Positions 36,201-46,009 of a stretch of 64,000 nt of DNA are shown one piece after another. The translations under genes were made by a program, and so were the position numbers. How positions within the stretch are numbered: the first letter of the stretch is position 1; each line of letters begins with the position of its first letter. The DNA comes from Fulvia fulva (Eukaryota; Ascomycota; Dothideomycetes; Mycosphaerellales; Mycosphaerellaceae), in the NCBI RefSeq assembly GCF_020509005.1, contig NC_063012.1, positions 620,001-684,000 on the forward strand, read 5' to 3'. The notes below the pieces were generated by a model. The model worked only from the letters and a program-made list of their open reading frames with translations, did no database searches and was not told where the DNA came from.

Positions 36201-37887
36201 TCTTTGCTATTGAGCATACTCTGCACTGGTGAAAGCCATCCTTAGGGATAGGAATGGGTTCTTTCAAGTCTGTTACCTTGTGAAGATTCTGGAGCAAATT
36301 CTTCCCAAAGTGTGCAAATCTTCTATGCCAAAGCTCCCACTGCTTCAGGTCGGTCTCTGATTGAGCAGTCACAAAGGCATTCTCCATTGGTGGTGCACAT
36401 GATGAGTAATGTGCCCGTTCTTGTAGGAGAGGAGAAATCTCATCAATGAATGGAACCCCCCCAAGGAGCTTTGTCTGGACAACAGTCTCACCAGAGGGGG
36501 AAACAAGAGAAAATGATGGAGGTTGCACACCAAACTGCTTGCTAAACTGGTTCCATGAAACCAGGTTCACTCCTAGCTTGGGTACAAGCAGGACATCTTC
36601 CAAAACAACTTTTCTGCCAGCTCTCCCACTCATCTCTGCATTCCCAATATGAGTGGCCAATAAAAACCCACCTCCCACTTTGATCCATTTCTTCCTTGTC
36701 AAGGGAGTCATAGATCTAAAGAGGCAGCTTTGGTCAGTCATATGGGATGAAGCACAGGAGTCAAGTAACCACTCTGACGAGGGGAACTTGCCTTGGACTT
36801 CTGCAGTTGAGTGAGCCACTTCATCATACTCATCATCATCAGACATTGTCTCTGGGGATGAGCTGCATGGTGACTCTTGGGCGGAGAAACCTTTTCCAGT
36901 CTTCTTTGCTTTAGAGGTATAAGACTGGGCCTGGTTCTTCTGGAGTGACAGCATGTCAGAGCTGAGTTTCTTCACCATTTTCTTAAGTTCTTCCATAGAG
37001 GACTTCTCTCTTGGTGTCCTCCTTGAAGTGGGTGGTGGAGTTCTCTTCTTCTTGACATGTGTTGTATTCTGGGAAGATGGTGGTTGGGAATGAGATCTAA
37101 GGACCTTTCTTGCCTCAGGCAAACTAGGGCAGTCCTTGATCAGATGATCCTTCTCACAGAGAAGGCAGGAGAGTGGTCTTGCTAGACCTGAGGGCTTGAC
37201 CCAGGTGGCTGCCATGCCATACTCAGCCTTAGAGGGATCCAACCTGGCTTCTTGAGCTTCAAGGATCTTTAAGGTCCTTTCATGATCCATCTTTGGCTGA
37301 GCCATGATAGTATCCCTGGCTACATGGTAGTCAGGTGGCAGTGAGCTTAAGAGCTGGGTCATCCTCACATCAGCTTTCCTGTAATGCTGACCCTCTGGGT
37401 CAACATCAGCAATCCTTTTTCCAAGAGAAACCAGGTGTGTCCATGCAGATCTGATGGTGAACTCTTCACTCATCTCAAAGGTCACAAATTGCTTTGTGAG
37501 CTCATGTGCATGGGTTGGTAGCACCTGGCTATACTTGTTCCAGAGATACACCCACTTCTCAGCAGCTCTTCCAGATTCACATGAGCCCTCAAGCTCAAAT
37601 TCATCTTCTTCTGTGATCCTACTAAGGATACTGAAGTTGCATACTGCATTGTGTCTTGTCCATGTTGGCGTATTGAGGATCTCTTTGGTTGTAGCCTCTT
37701 CTTGGAGTTTCAGAGTCTTGCCCTTGATGTTGTCAAAAGACACTTCCATTAGGTCATCAATTGCAAAGAATGCTGATTGGCTCTCCATCTTGTATCTCTG
37801 AAGGTTGAACCATCTCTTCCAATTGTCCCTCCCAAGAATTGGGATTTTGCCTCCCTTCTCCTCTGTCTTCTCTTGGTATGAATCCAT
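33256..37887 (-). CDS. Copia-1 Gag-Pol polyprotein
   Basis: This 1543-residue polyprotein would supply the capsid, protease, integrase and reverse transcriptase/RNase H for Copia-1. I start at the ATG at 37887 (A at -3, G at +4); the frame is open a few codons further but only to a TTG. Order: gag about 1-360, with a zinc knuckle C241-C244-H248-C253 (CX2CX3HX4C, one residue shorter than the usual knuckle); protease at D376-S-C378, where DSG is usual; integrase zinc site H521, H526, C555, C558 and core D584, D646, E681; RT with D1125 and HVDD 1206-1209; RNase H with D1376, E1417 and D1473. Gag and pol share one frame with no shift. No premature stop. The Cys in the protease motif appears to be a lineage trait, since Copia-2 has the matching altered residue. 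Confidence 0.97.
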   Translation of the reverse strand: MDSYQEKTEEKGGKIPILGRDNWKRWFNLQRYKMESQSAFFAIDDLMEVSFDNIKGKTLKLQEEATTKEILNTPTWTRHNAVCNFSILSRITEEDEFELEGSCESGRAAEKWVYLWNKYSQVLPTHAHELTKQFVTFEMSEEFTIRSAWTHLVSLGKRIADVDPEGQHYRKADVRMTQLLSSLPPDYHVARDTIMAQPKMDHERTLKILEAQEARLDPSKAEYGMAATWVKPSGLARPLSCLLCEKDHLIKDCPSLPEARKVLRSHSQPPSSQNTTHVKKKRTPPPTSRRTPREKSSMEELKKMVKKLSSDMLSLQKNQAQSYTSKAKKTGKGFSAQESPCSSSPETMSDDDEYDEVAHSTAEVQGKFPSSEWLLDSCASSHMTDQSCLFRSMTPLTRKKWIKVGGGFLLATHIGNAEMSGRAGRKVVLEDVLLVPKLGVNLVSWNQFSKQFGVQPPSFSLVSPSGETVVQTKLLGGVPFIDEISPLLQERAHYSSCAPPMENAFVTAQSETDLKQWELWHRRFAHFGKNLLQNLHKVTDLKEPIPIPKDGFHQCRVCSIAKMKKYKGKVTERRPERLALVSIDICGPLPISRLGFKYWLEIVDNFSRKKWTFPLRKREDAPVALQNWKIKAERKSSAQLKAVRLDNAKELIALVKQWEKDLGIGLEPTEAYNSLQNGPVERSIQTSEDSIRAMLEEAKMPVEFWPEALEAQTYMRNKLPNGPDYDGFKVSPDEAFDGIKPTINHLKVWGCKAVVYMDTRSQPQWARSDKLMNRGKEAVFIGYVKNTAKAWLFWEPDMRAVKQHTHADFFEDQPGGDMGLNVPTLNLPSSAPARKPLGRPRKNVSLGQSTYHSGVHQSPPEIDQPIESPKVAQPRKLFVQLPQPPENVGEFQKIDQPIERSSLDPQEIDVTRSQVTVPKSSLGKRKADYDVEGYDMKQKAPRSMVPKPELTTEVGEAMDLSENLAAFHQAFFAAMQSVDSSIPWDSEFLEEVEEMAFAATVEAIAYKQEVPIPKSYKDAVNDKKWGHLWKEAIQKELDALQSNNTWENSVPPKGANLVTSRWVFDIKRSISGAIEKFKARLVARGFSQKFGVDFMETFAPTVRQDTLRVFMAIVCKKDLHLHQVDVNNAFTESTLHEDIFMLPPPGVELPPNMAFKILKSLYGLKQAARDWNQLCVSKLREIGFTQSEVDPCLLIHKKREIIILIHVDDIPIAAPKLTDVLWFKRELGKIFKIKDLGEPEKILGMRVTRDRKRGILKLDQGHFVRDSLAKMGMNHEKAAPTHSPMDSYEALKPSSHMDERCDKAEYQSINGTWMWPATITRPDIAFALGRMSSFVSDPSTYHMKALKKITRYLRSYPDLGLQFSKSGKGHLIGYCDSDYAMDKADRVSILGYVFFLCGAPVSWMSKKQKSVATSTMEAEYMAMNACAKQSQFLASLLREMDCPELVGDCSHQPRITGNQETVSNLRPVQLRGDNQAALTLVKDAHVHDKSKHIDIAYNAVRKLWWRRLIAVEYTPTSEMVADGFTKPKTGPHFQRFVSQLNLS

Positions 37888-38320
37888 AATAAATTGGATG
37901 TAATGAAACAAGGTGTGTATGTTCCAAGGTGGTGGCTCAGATCCTGCTGAGGCTTCTGGTGTAGAATGGGAAAGTTCGTAGGTGTGGATACCAAGGCCTG
38001 CTTGGTAAAGTAAAGAAGGAGCGGTGTGAGGTCTCGGGGCTAGGACACAGGTCTGTCTCTCCTAGCAGAGCTTCAAATGACTTACTTGAAGTCCTTCTTG
38101 ATAGTATCTCGATGCAGTTCTGCCTACAGAGTATCTTCAAGGTATTGGCTTTGAGTAAGCCGCACAGAGTCCTTGTCTGGGTTACCTATCACTTAGTATC
38201 GAACTAAGCTCCTTGATAGGATAGACGGGGTAGACTTCTGATTCCCAGATGTTTTCTGCTACGATAGCAAGGGATACAAGTAACCTGTACTGATATAGGT
38301 TGCTCTTATTCCTGCACAAA
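37888..38320 (-). other. Copia-1 5' leader
   Basis: Untranslated leader between primer-binding site and gag start. Short open frames occur here but overlap each other and show no family resemblance, so I do not call them genes. The packaging signal would be expected here. Confidence 0.6.
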
Positions 38321-38335
38321 CCCGGGCTCATAACC
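38321..38335 (-). other. Primer-binding site of Copia-1 (half-tRNA initiator Met)
   Basis: Sense GGTTATGAGCCCGGG directly follows the 5' LTR and is complementary to the anticodon arm of initiator tRNA-Met. Unmutated here, so it gives the reference for the altered copies at 12889 and 42107. Confidence 0.88.
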
Positions 38336-38571
38336 TGTTGAAACAGGTACGGGTGGATGGCAGCGGAGTGGAGTAAGAGATCAATCTTCAACTGACTAAT
38401 AGCACGAGCATGCAGCAATATATCAGGAACCAATATGTTGATTGTGTTGGATGTCTATCTAAGCTAAAGGGGAGAGAAGGTATCTCCCTACAAGCTGAGT
38501 CATCGTGGATGCCTCAGGCTGCCAGATCACTTCCTGATTGTTGACTCCCTTTGAGATGCTACATCTTAACA
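38336..38571 (-). repeat. 5' LTR of Copia-1 (236 bp)
   Basis: Matches the 3' LTR base for base as far as I can read; it ends TTAACA next to TSD TTATA. Confidence 0.97.
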
Positions 38572-38576
38572 TTATA

Positions 38577-38869
38577 CTCTAAGGTTTGTAATTAAGCCTT
38601 ATTATAAGTAAGTAAGTTGGAAGCCTATAGCTTAGTCAGTATTTTTAAACAATTAAGCGGTGTTTTCTCCTTCGTTTATAAGCCTTATAAGCATGTCTAT
38701 ATCGTTTTATAAGGTGTTATTATTGATATTTAAGGTCATGTCGATCTAAGAAGGTAGAATTCTAGGAAGTACGGACCTATCTCTAAGCTAATCGGATTAC
38801 GTACCGACGGTTACGTACTTTCCCGCTTTAGTTTTCCCGACTTATTAATTCCGACGCGTCTATCTCAAC
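38577..38869. other. Unassigned sequence between Copia-1 and hAT remnant
   Basis: No gene recognised. The first bases may be the 5' edge of LINE-D or the 5' end of the hAT element. TTATAAGTAAGTAAG near 38602-38616 weakly resembles, inverted, sequence near 41370-41385, a possible hAT subterminal repeat, but the match is poor. Confidence 0.4.
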
Positions 38870-41225
38870 CTCTAAGTATTAACTTCACGACCTTACTATA
38901 CTAGAACATAGACTCGTAGTAAGTTAAAACTAGTAGTATACTTTTAACCGTACTAGATACTAAAGATCTGTTCGCGCTAACTATTAAGATCGACGCCGTA
39001 AGTAATAAAGCCGATATATCTAAGGTACTAGGGAAGAGTAAGTACGACTTACTTAACTAGTAAGATTAGACGCGACTAAAGGCCTATTACCGTACCTTAT
39101 AAGACCGTAACTACTTATTATTTATTTAGAACTCCGGCTAGCCTATTAAGGACAAAGATAGGCTCGAATACTAGCTCTATAAACTATACTATAGCGCTAG
39201 TAGAAAAGAGAAGGGTATCTATAAGACTAACGTCTCTATAACTAGTACTTCGAACTATATAAAGATAAAGTACTATATTAATAGTAAAGGTGTTATCTAA
39301 CTAAACGAGAAGAAGAGGAAGGGCTTAGATCAATATTATAGTAGGTAGTAGATTAATAACGAGCGTACTATCGAATTCGATAAGGACGAGTTTCTCGTAC
39401 TACTTTATAGCTAGATTATTAAAGATAATATCCCCTATCGTAAGGTCTAGACAGTACGCTTTAGACGACTACTTGTCTACCTTTAAGGACGCTATAAGTC
39501 CTATATACCGTATTAAGTCACTACTAGCTTAATAATTAATAGAATCTACGATAAGATACTAGGCTATATTACGGGAGAATTGGCCTTATTATTAAGTAAG
39601 ATTAGCTATAGCTTCGATCTATAGACTTCGAAGAATAAGCTCGTACTACTTAGGCTCGTTACTTACTTTATTAATAAGAACGGTAAAGCTATAAAGATAC
39701 TACTCGTATTACTACAATAGCGAGGTCGTTATTCTAGATATAATATCTCCGAGACTATTAGTAACACGCTTATCTACTACGGTATAGAGTATAAGATCGG
39801 TTACCTTATTACTTATAACGCTAGTAATAAGCCGAAGGTAATAGGCTTTATATCTACTAAGTACGGACTCGATAAGAAGTAGTACTAGCTTCGCTATACT
39901 AGTTATACCTTTAACCTTACTATATAAGCTACGCTCTTTAGTAATTACGTAGGCAATATTACGTAGGGCTTCGAAGACGAGCTTATCGCTATTAAATCGG
40001 TTAAAGAGGCTAATCTACTACTATAGGGAAAGCGAGGGCCTATTAGTAAGCTTTACTACGTACTATATTTTATTAACTCGTTACCTTAGCGCCTAGAGCT
40101 ATTAGATTAACTATAACTTGACCTTATTACTCTAATAAAGCCGGATAGCGCTTAAGATATATACGGTATTATCTACGCTATCGAGATACGCTAGAATAGC
40201 TATATCGATAGTACCGAGAGAGCCGCGTACCTAATACTAGCTATTAACGAGTTTATACGCTAAGAAGTCGATAGCTAGTATAACTACCTACGCCGCTATA
40301 TAGAGCCCGGTATAGAGCCTAGTCGTAAGCCTCCTTTAATTATACGCGATGCCCTTACCGCTAACGATTAGACTATTATTAAGCGATATATCGAGATCCT
40401 TCGGCCGTTAAAGGACGTAATAATAACTCTATAAGGTAATACCGGCGGTAACTTTAGTATAATCTAGTAGGTACTCCCTACTTTCGCTCGCGTAATATAA
40501 CACTTCGAAGAGTAGCGAGAGAGGTATCTACTTTAGCTACTACGGCGTATACTACCGCGGTCTCGAATAACGGCTAATATAATACTTAAACGAGTATCGG
40601 ATAAGGAGCTCGAGCTACCCTTAACCGTAGAGGGTTACTTCTCTATAGCGATCAACCTTACTTAGTAGAAGATAAGTAAATATATTATACGATTGGACGA
40701 TACGCCTATATACGTAGTAGTAGTCGTATTATACCGAAGAATAAAGTAGCGTTAGCTTAAGTATAATAAAAGCGATAGCCGCTTCGGTCCTACTAATACG
40801 TAGATTATAGGCCGTAAGAAAGAGGTAATAAAGCTCTAGGTAACCTATAAGCCAGTCACGATTAACAAGAAGTAGCCGTAATAGTCCTTATACCTAGGCG
40901 TCGATAAGGGCTTCGTCGAAGATTACGAGAGCGACGAAGATTACGCTTAACGAGGCCTCGATAAGGTAGAGTAGTATATATGCCTACTGCGGCGCCCTAA
41001 AGCTAAGCTTACTATTACTAATTCACTTATTGAGTATTAGGTTAATAAGCTACTATAATAGCCTAATCTAGTATAAATAGCGCTCGATATCTACTACTAT
41101 CCTATAATAAGTAATAAGCCGGAGCGATAGTTTAGTTAAGTAGGTAATATTCTTATACCGAAGCGAAGGTATATAGTAGTAAGCACTATTCATAACCTAA
41201 TAACCTTGAAAAGCTAGTATAAGTA
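38870..41225 (+). pseudogene. hAT-family transposase remnant
   Basis: A near full-length hAT transposase read through stops. A BED zinc finger lies at about 39160-39270 (YWLYKLYYS..., with Cys and His turned to Tyr). The catalytic block SFDL*TSKNK (from DLWTS) is near 39610-39640. Downstream are DNASN-like (YNASNK) and LRYTSYTFNL (from LRC..H..NL) blocks at about 39820-39920. The C-terminal dimerisation region at about 41090-41220 reads ALDIYYYPIISNKPER, the hallmark of hAT enzymes. Almost no CA or TG remains. Catalytic Trp, Cys and His codons are lost, so it is dead. Termini and the 8-bp duplication were not found. Confidence 0.88.
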
Positions 41226-41871
41226 AGGGGTGATAACGATTAAGAAAGAGCTGTTTAATAGGGTAAGAACTCCGGTAATAATACCTCCAATAGTAATACT
41301 AGTAACGACGACGATATAGGCCTTAGTACGTTATAAGTTAAGTAAATAAGGCAAGTCAGATGCTATATATTTACTTATAAGGCAAGTCACGAGCTAGTAG
41401 GGTATAAACAATCAAGTTATTTACCTCATTTTTGACTTGTTTATTTGTTAATTAGTCTAGACTCCTCCCGCTAGCTCCCTATTATCTAGTGTATCTTCAT
41501 CTGTCTATTGCTTTGTCCGACTCTAAATAGGTATATTAGCCTCTATATTATAGATATTAGCTTATCTCGCGGCCTTAGTCTCTTATTTAGGTAAAAGGTC
41601 CTTACTAGCTAGTCTTTTTCCCCTACTAAGAATCTTATAGGAGTTGTTACTTATGCTTCCCTCGCCTTTTACTAGGCTATAAGTCTAGCTAGACATTAGT
41701 TTGTCTATACTAGATGTTTCCTTCCGTAAGCTAAATATCTCGTATCTTCCTTCTTCTTCTAGTACTCCTAGGTTACGTAATTACTAGTATAGTAGGAGTA
41801 GACTAGTATAGGTCTATTATACTTAAGAGTAATATAGCTATACTATTAACACTCAAAACATTAGAGGACTC
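41226..41871. other. Unassigned sequence downstream of hAT remnant
   Basis: The first 230 bp are probably the 3' flank of the hAT element. AAGGCAAGTCA occurs twice (about 41350 and 41381). The rest shows no motif that I recognise. Confidence 0.4.
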
Positions 41872-42629
41872 TATTAAGAACATATAGGCCGTAGGACAAG
41901 TATATAGGTGTAGGTATGTTATGTAACTAGATCACGTGACTCGGGTTTACTAGCCTATAGGCTAGTAAACATCCGGACACCTAGTATCTACCTATACTAA
42001 CACCGGCGATACTATATATAGATATACGCTGTCCTATTAGGTCCTTCTTCGTCTTTCGTATAATCCGCCGTCTTCTACTACTACGTAACTCGTACCTATT
42101 AAAATAGGTTATAAGCCCGGGTTAGTAACTCGGTATTTTACCCTCTATAAAGTCGTATTAGAGTTATTCCTCTTTAGAACAAAAGGAAGGCAGACTAGAG
42201 GCCGCACCCGCCTTATATAGGAAGCTATAGCCGTGCTATAGGTATATATAAGACGTAAAAGAGCCTAGTAAGGCACTGTTAGACTCCGAGTTAGGGAGCC
42301 TATACTAATACCTTATATAAGTAGGCGAGCTTACTAAGAAGAGTCGCTCTCCGGATATCGCGTTTATATCGACTAACTGTTTATTCTAAGAGAGCCGTAG
42401 TGTCTTAGAAACCCCCTCTACTAAGAGAGTTACGCTATAGTATCTTAGTACTAATACGATCCTTACCGACCGACATTCCTCCTCTTCCCGGCGGATAGCT
42501 ATCCTCTCCGCTATTAACCTCGCGTTCGGTTTATCCTATTTCGATCCGACCGCGTACGACCGAATATATCCTTTTACCTAAGGGTAGCTAACCTGTCCCT
42601 TAACTTATAAAAAATAGAGAACGAGAGTA
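41872..42629 (+). mobile_element. Copia-2b: LTR and leader of a second Copia-2 copy
   Basis: A 235-bp LTR (41872-42106) and primer-binding site (42107-42121) followed by about 500 bp of leader matching 12904-13430, with a deletion of about 28 bp near 42457. It stops at the Copia-3 LTR at 42630. No gag-pol of this copy was seen on the far side of Copia-3. Confidence 0.88.
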
Positions 42630-43135
42630 TATGAGTTTATAAGCTTTATATAGCTACTTAGCGAGATATACTATTATAAAGCGGTAGACTATCAAATCTA
42701 AGAGATTCTAATAACCCGTAAGCTCCTAGTATTACTAGGATCGTACTAAAATGCTTGTCTAGGCCGTAATAGGCTAGCGCCGGACTACCGGCTTATAGTA
42801 TCTTTAGAACTAGCTATGTTCTAATTATATTAAAATCTAGAACGCTCTAGGTGGTCTAGAAGACAAGCTATAGAATTTAATAGAATCTACGAGATATAAC
42901 TTCTTACAAATCCGCTTCTTATTATAGATATACTACGTAATAGATTACGTAGTATAGAAGGTTCTAGGAGTCTATAATCGAATATAAATAAGAGTAGAAT
43001 AAGCCCTCTAGATAGGACAAGTAACAAAGCAAGTCTACTACTCTTAACTACTATAACCTCGACTATTATACTCGACTTATTACGACTATCTACGAATATC
43101 CTAAGGCTAGCTTCCGCTACCAACACCTTTTGATA
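42630..43135 (+). repeat. 5' LTR of Copia-3 (506 bp)
   Basis: Begins TATGAGTTTATAAGC and ends CCTTTTGATA, altered TG...CA ends, with the primer-binding site directly after it. Two further copies lie at 59893-60398 and 60805-61310. A 79-codon minus-strand frame in it is not convincing as a gene. Confidence 0.88.
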
Positions 43136-43149
43136 GGTTATGAGCCCGG
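43136..43149 (+). other. Primer-binding site of Copia-3
   Basis: GGTTATGAGCCCGG, unmutated, complementary to the initiator tRNA-Met anticodon arm, as in Copia-1. Confidence 0.88.
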
Positions 43150-43813
43150 ATCAGCTCTTAGCCTACGAAACCTAGTCGCCCCTACCGATTAGGAACGATA
43201 ACTACGCCCTATATATATAACAAGCGGCGTAGCGACCGAAGAAACCCGAGGAAATATCCGAGAAACGGCAAAAATCGCGCGAATCTACTAGAAGGTCCAA
43301 CACGGACAGGGATTCCCCGCGTTATAAATAAGCGGGCTATACTAAAAAAGGAAACACCCCGGATATCCTAACATCCCAGCGAAAAATCAGCGCTAGTCTC
43401 GGCAAACCTTCCGTTTATAGAAGTACCCCGCATTTCGAAGCTACGAGGATTACGACTTACTATAATTATTACAACTTCGTAAATTCGATAACTCGACAAC
43501 CCTACGACCTTAAAATTCAAACCAACCTGTTTCTAGATCGGGAATATACGACGAATCTAACTATAGAGAGCCTGTGGCGTTACAAAGTCCTTTCGGAGCG
43601 CTATCCTAAGTAATTAGGAATTTTAGCGTTACTAGTAGTATAAAATCCTTACGAGGAACCTACTAGCAATCCGTATACTAATACGCTAGGACAAAAATAG
43701 CGAAATCTGAGGGCGGGAGCCTTCGAAAGTAGCTAAAGTATTGTGCCTATCTCTCTATAAAGGGAAAGGGCGATTTTTAAATAAAGCTCTAAATAAAGGA
43801 CGCTTTTTTCAAG
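43150..43813 (+). other. Copia-3 5' leader
   Basis: A long leader of about 660 bp before gag. It keeps CA but almost no TG on the plus strand (10 CA and 0 TG over 43261-43440). No gene recognised. Confidence 0.6.
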
Positions 43814-45897
43814 ATGTCTTTAAACGATAAGACATTTAATATCACGCGTCTAAGGGGCCAATCTAATTATAAATTTTGAGCCCTAAGGATAAAAGCGTAC
43901 CTTACAAAAGAAGGCCTAAATAAGGCTATAGAGGAACCTATTACGGACGACAAAGAAATTAAAAACAAAGCGCTCGCCGTTATTAGGTTATCTATCGAGG
44001 ACGGGCCTCTTCTACAAATTCAAAATAAGAATACGGCCCTAGAAGCGTAGAATTCCTTAGAGGACTTATATAGTCCTAAAGGATTTAATTCCTTGTTCTT
44101 ACTTTTAAGAGAGCTATTTAATACTACGCTCTCTAAGAGTAATAACTCGGTAGAAAAATATACGACTACGATTCGCCGTCTATACGACGACCTTAAATCT
44201 CAAGGCGTCGAGTTGCCTAAGACCGCTATAATAGCGTAGACTTTAAATAATCTTACGGACGAATACGAGTCGTTTGTTACCTCTATTAGTCAAAGCCTAA
44301 GAGCTAATATAGAGGCTTATTCTCTCGAGGAATTGTTTAGTAATTTACTAGACGAATCGCGAAGATATAGCGCTAAAGATAAGGAAGATTGCGCTTTATT
44401 CGTCGGCAACTCTTCTAAAGAAAAGCCTAAGAGATACGGGCCTAAACGGCCGGGAAATAAAGGTCCTAAACACGCTGATTCAAAAAAAGTATGTTTCTAT
44501 TGCGATAAAAAGGGACATATCGAATCTACGTGTTTTAAAAAGAATCCTAATCTAAGAAATATGACTTTTAAGAAAAAGGATAAGGATTCTAAGGAGGATA
44601 GCGACGCGCTATTTGCTAACTCTAACGAAGTTAGCGAACTCGAAGTACTATTCTCTAATATAGAGGACTTGGGCGGCGAAGAATTAAATAATACCGCCGT
44701 TTTAAGCGTAAATAGCGATAATAGTCGCGATAAAAGCGCTAAAAGTACCGAGTTTATTCTAGATTCGGGCGCTTCCCGGCATATTATAGCAAATAGAGAC
44801 TATTTCACTATACCCTAGGATACTACTACCGTATTACGGTGGGGTAACGCCGGGAGAATAGTCTCCTACGGGCAAGGAGATATAAAAATGCGCTTTAAAG
44901 ACACTAATAAGGTAGTTCTTCTTAAAGATTACCTTTATACACCCGGGTTTGGCGTAAATCTTATAAGTCTAGCGCAATTAGACGCTCGTAATTGCTATGC
45001 CCGTCTTAAGAACGGCGTTATAGATTTGTATAGCGAAAATAATGCCCTTATAACACGGGCTAATAAAGACAAATCGCTATATAAGTTAGCCGTGTATTTT
45101 CCGAATAATAGCCTACCTAAAGACTCGAAAGACGAAGAGGGTACGTTCTATACCCTATCTAATAGCGAGAATAATTCGCTAATTTGGTATAAAAGACTAG
45201 GACATATAAATCCTAACGCCTTAGAAAAATTAGGCGTAAAGGAAGACAAAAACGATCCTAGGCTCGTAAATTGCGACGTTTGCCTTAGGGCAAAATCTAC
45301 GCGCAAAATTAATAAAATAAGTAATACGAGCACGAAAGCTAAAGCCTTCCTAGATAAAGTTAGTTTCGATATCTGTGGTCCTATAGAGCCTAGGACTAAT
45401 CGCGGACTTCGTTATTTTATTAGCTTTATCGATAATTACTCTAGGTTTCTAGAGACAGATATAATCAAGTCTAAGTCCGAAGCTTTTCGTTCTTTTTATA
45501 CCTATAAATTACGTACCGAGAATTCTTCGTCTAATAGCGTAGCCGATAATAAAAGGCCTAAGCTTAAGATCCTGAAATTGGATAATGCTCTCGAATTTCT
45601 AACTAAAGAATTCGAAGAACTAGTACAGAATAGCAGTATTATACGCGAGCTAATCGCGCCGTATTGTCCGGAGCAAAACGCTAAAATAGAAAGGCCTAAT
45701 CGTACTATAATGTCTAAAGTACGAGCTATATTATACGAGTCTAGGCTACCTAAATATTTTTAGGGAGAAGCTGTTTTAGCGGCGATTTTTATCTATAATC
45801 ATACGCCGTATTCTAGCTTAGGCTTCAAATCCCCGTATAAAGTTAGGTATAGAACTAAACCCGACCTTAATAATATTCAAATCTTCGGATCTATCGC
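43814..45897 (+). pseudogene. Copia-3 gag, protease and integrase (first part of pol)
   Basis: It begins at an ATG at 43814 (MSLNDKTFNI), with a copia-type gag. A regular CX2CX4HX4C knuckle follows (CFYCDKKGHIESTC, 44491-44532), then the protease ILDSGASRHII at about 44755-44790. The gag-pre-integrase zinc site has RLGHI at about 45196 and CDVC at about 45272. The integrase core has FDICGP at about 45367, LKLDNALEF at about 45574 and the NAKIERPN block with the catalytic Glu near 45680. Only a few stops interrupt it (TAG at 44816 and 45761, both at likely Trp codons), giving open stretches of 161 and 291 codons. It is clearly less RIP-damaged than the elements inside it. Interrupted at 45913 by LINE-B. 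Confidence 0.93.
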
Positions 45898-45912
45898 CTA
45901 TTATCGTAATCC
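45898..45912. repeat. Target-site duplication of LINE-B
   Basis: CTATTATCGTAATCC at 45898-45912 recurs at 50909-50923. Its first bases could belong to the LINE tail. Removing LINE-B restores the Copia-3 frame. Confidence 0.92.
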
Positions 45913-46009
45913 TAGGCTATCCTATAGACACGCCCTCAGGCTAGTTAAGGCCCTCTACAGTCAAAACGAGTCCCCTTTATTATAGTACAAAATATATAAT
46001 ACCCCTAAT

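Larger units (their letters stand above)
32955..38571 (-). mobile_element. Copia-1: intact Ty1/copia retrotransposon
   Basis: 5617 bp with two 236-bp LTRs that I read as identical, TG...CA ends, a primer-binding site, a polypurine tract, one uninterrupted gag-pol frame and a perfect target duplication TTATA (32950-32954 and 38572-38576). It has normal CA and TG content, unlike everything around it. This points to a recent insertion that has not been through RIP and may still be able to move. Confidence 0.97.

Noticed and set aside
33170..37801. Many open frames of 60-120 codons on the plus strand and in other frames over Copia-1.
   Set aside because: They are shadows of the 1543-codon gag-pol on the minus strand and match no family.
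37937..38433. Short minus-strand frames in the Copia-1 leader and LTR as possible extra genes.
   Set aside because: They overlap each other, the primer-binding site and the LTR, and show no domain.
38577..41480. Possible hAT terminal inverted repeats (TTATAAGTAA near 38602 and inverted near 41370).
   Set aside because: The match is short, gapped and AT-rich, and no 8-bp duplication was found.
42887..43126. 79-codon minus-strand frames in the Copia-3 LTRs (also about 60150-60389 and 61062-61301).
   Set aside because: Antisense to LTRs, no family resemblance; the repeats are better explained as LTRs.
42630..43135. The three 506-bp repeats looked like a MITE with TATTA ends.
   Set aside because: One is followed directly by a copia primer-binding site and one has a 5-bp duplication, so they are LTRs of Copia-3.
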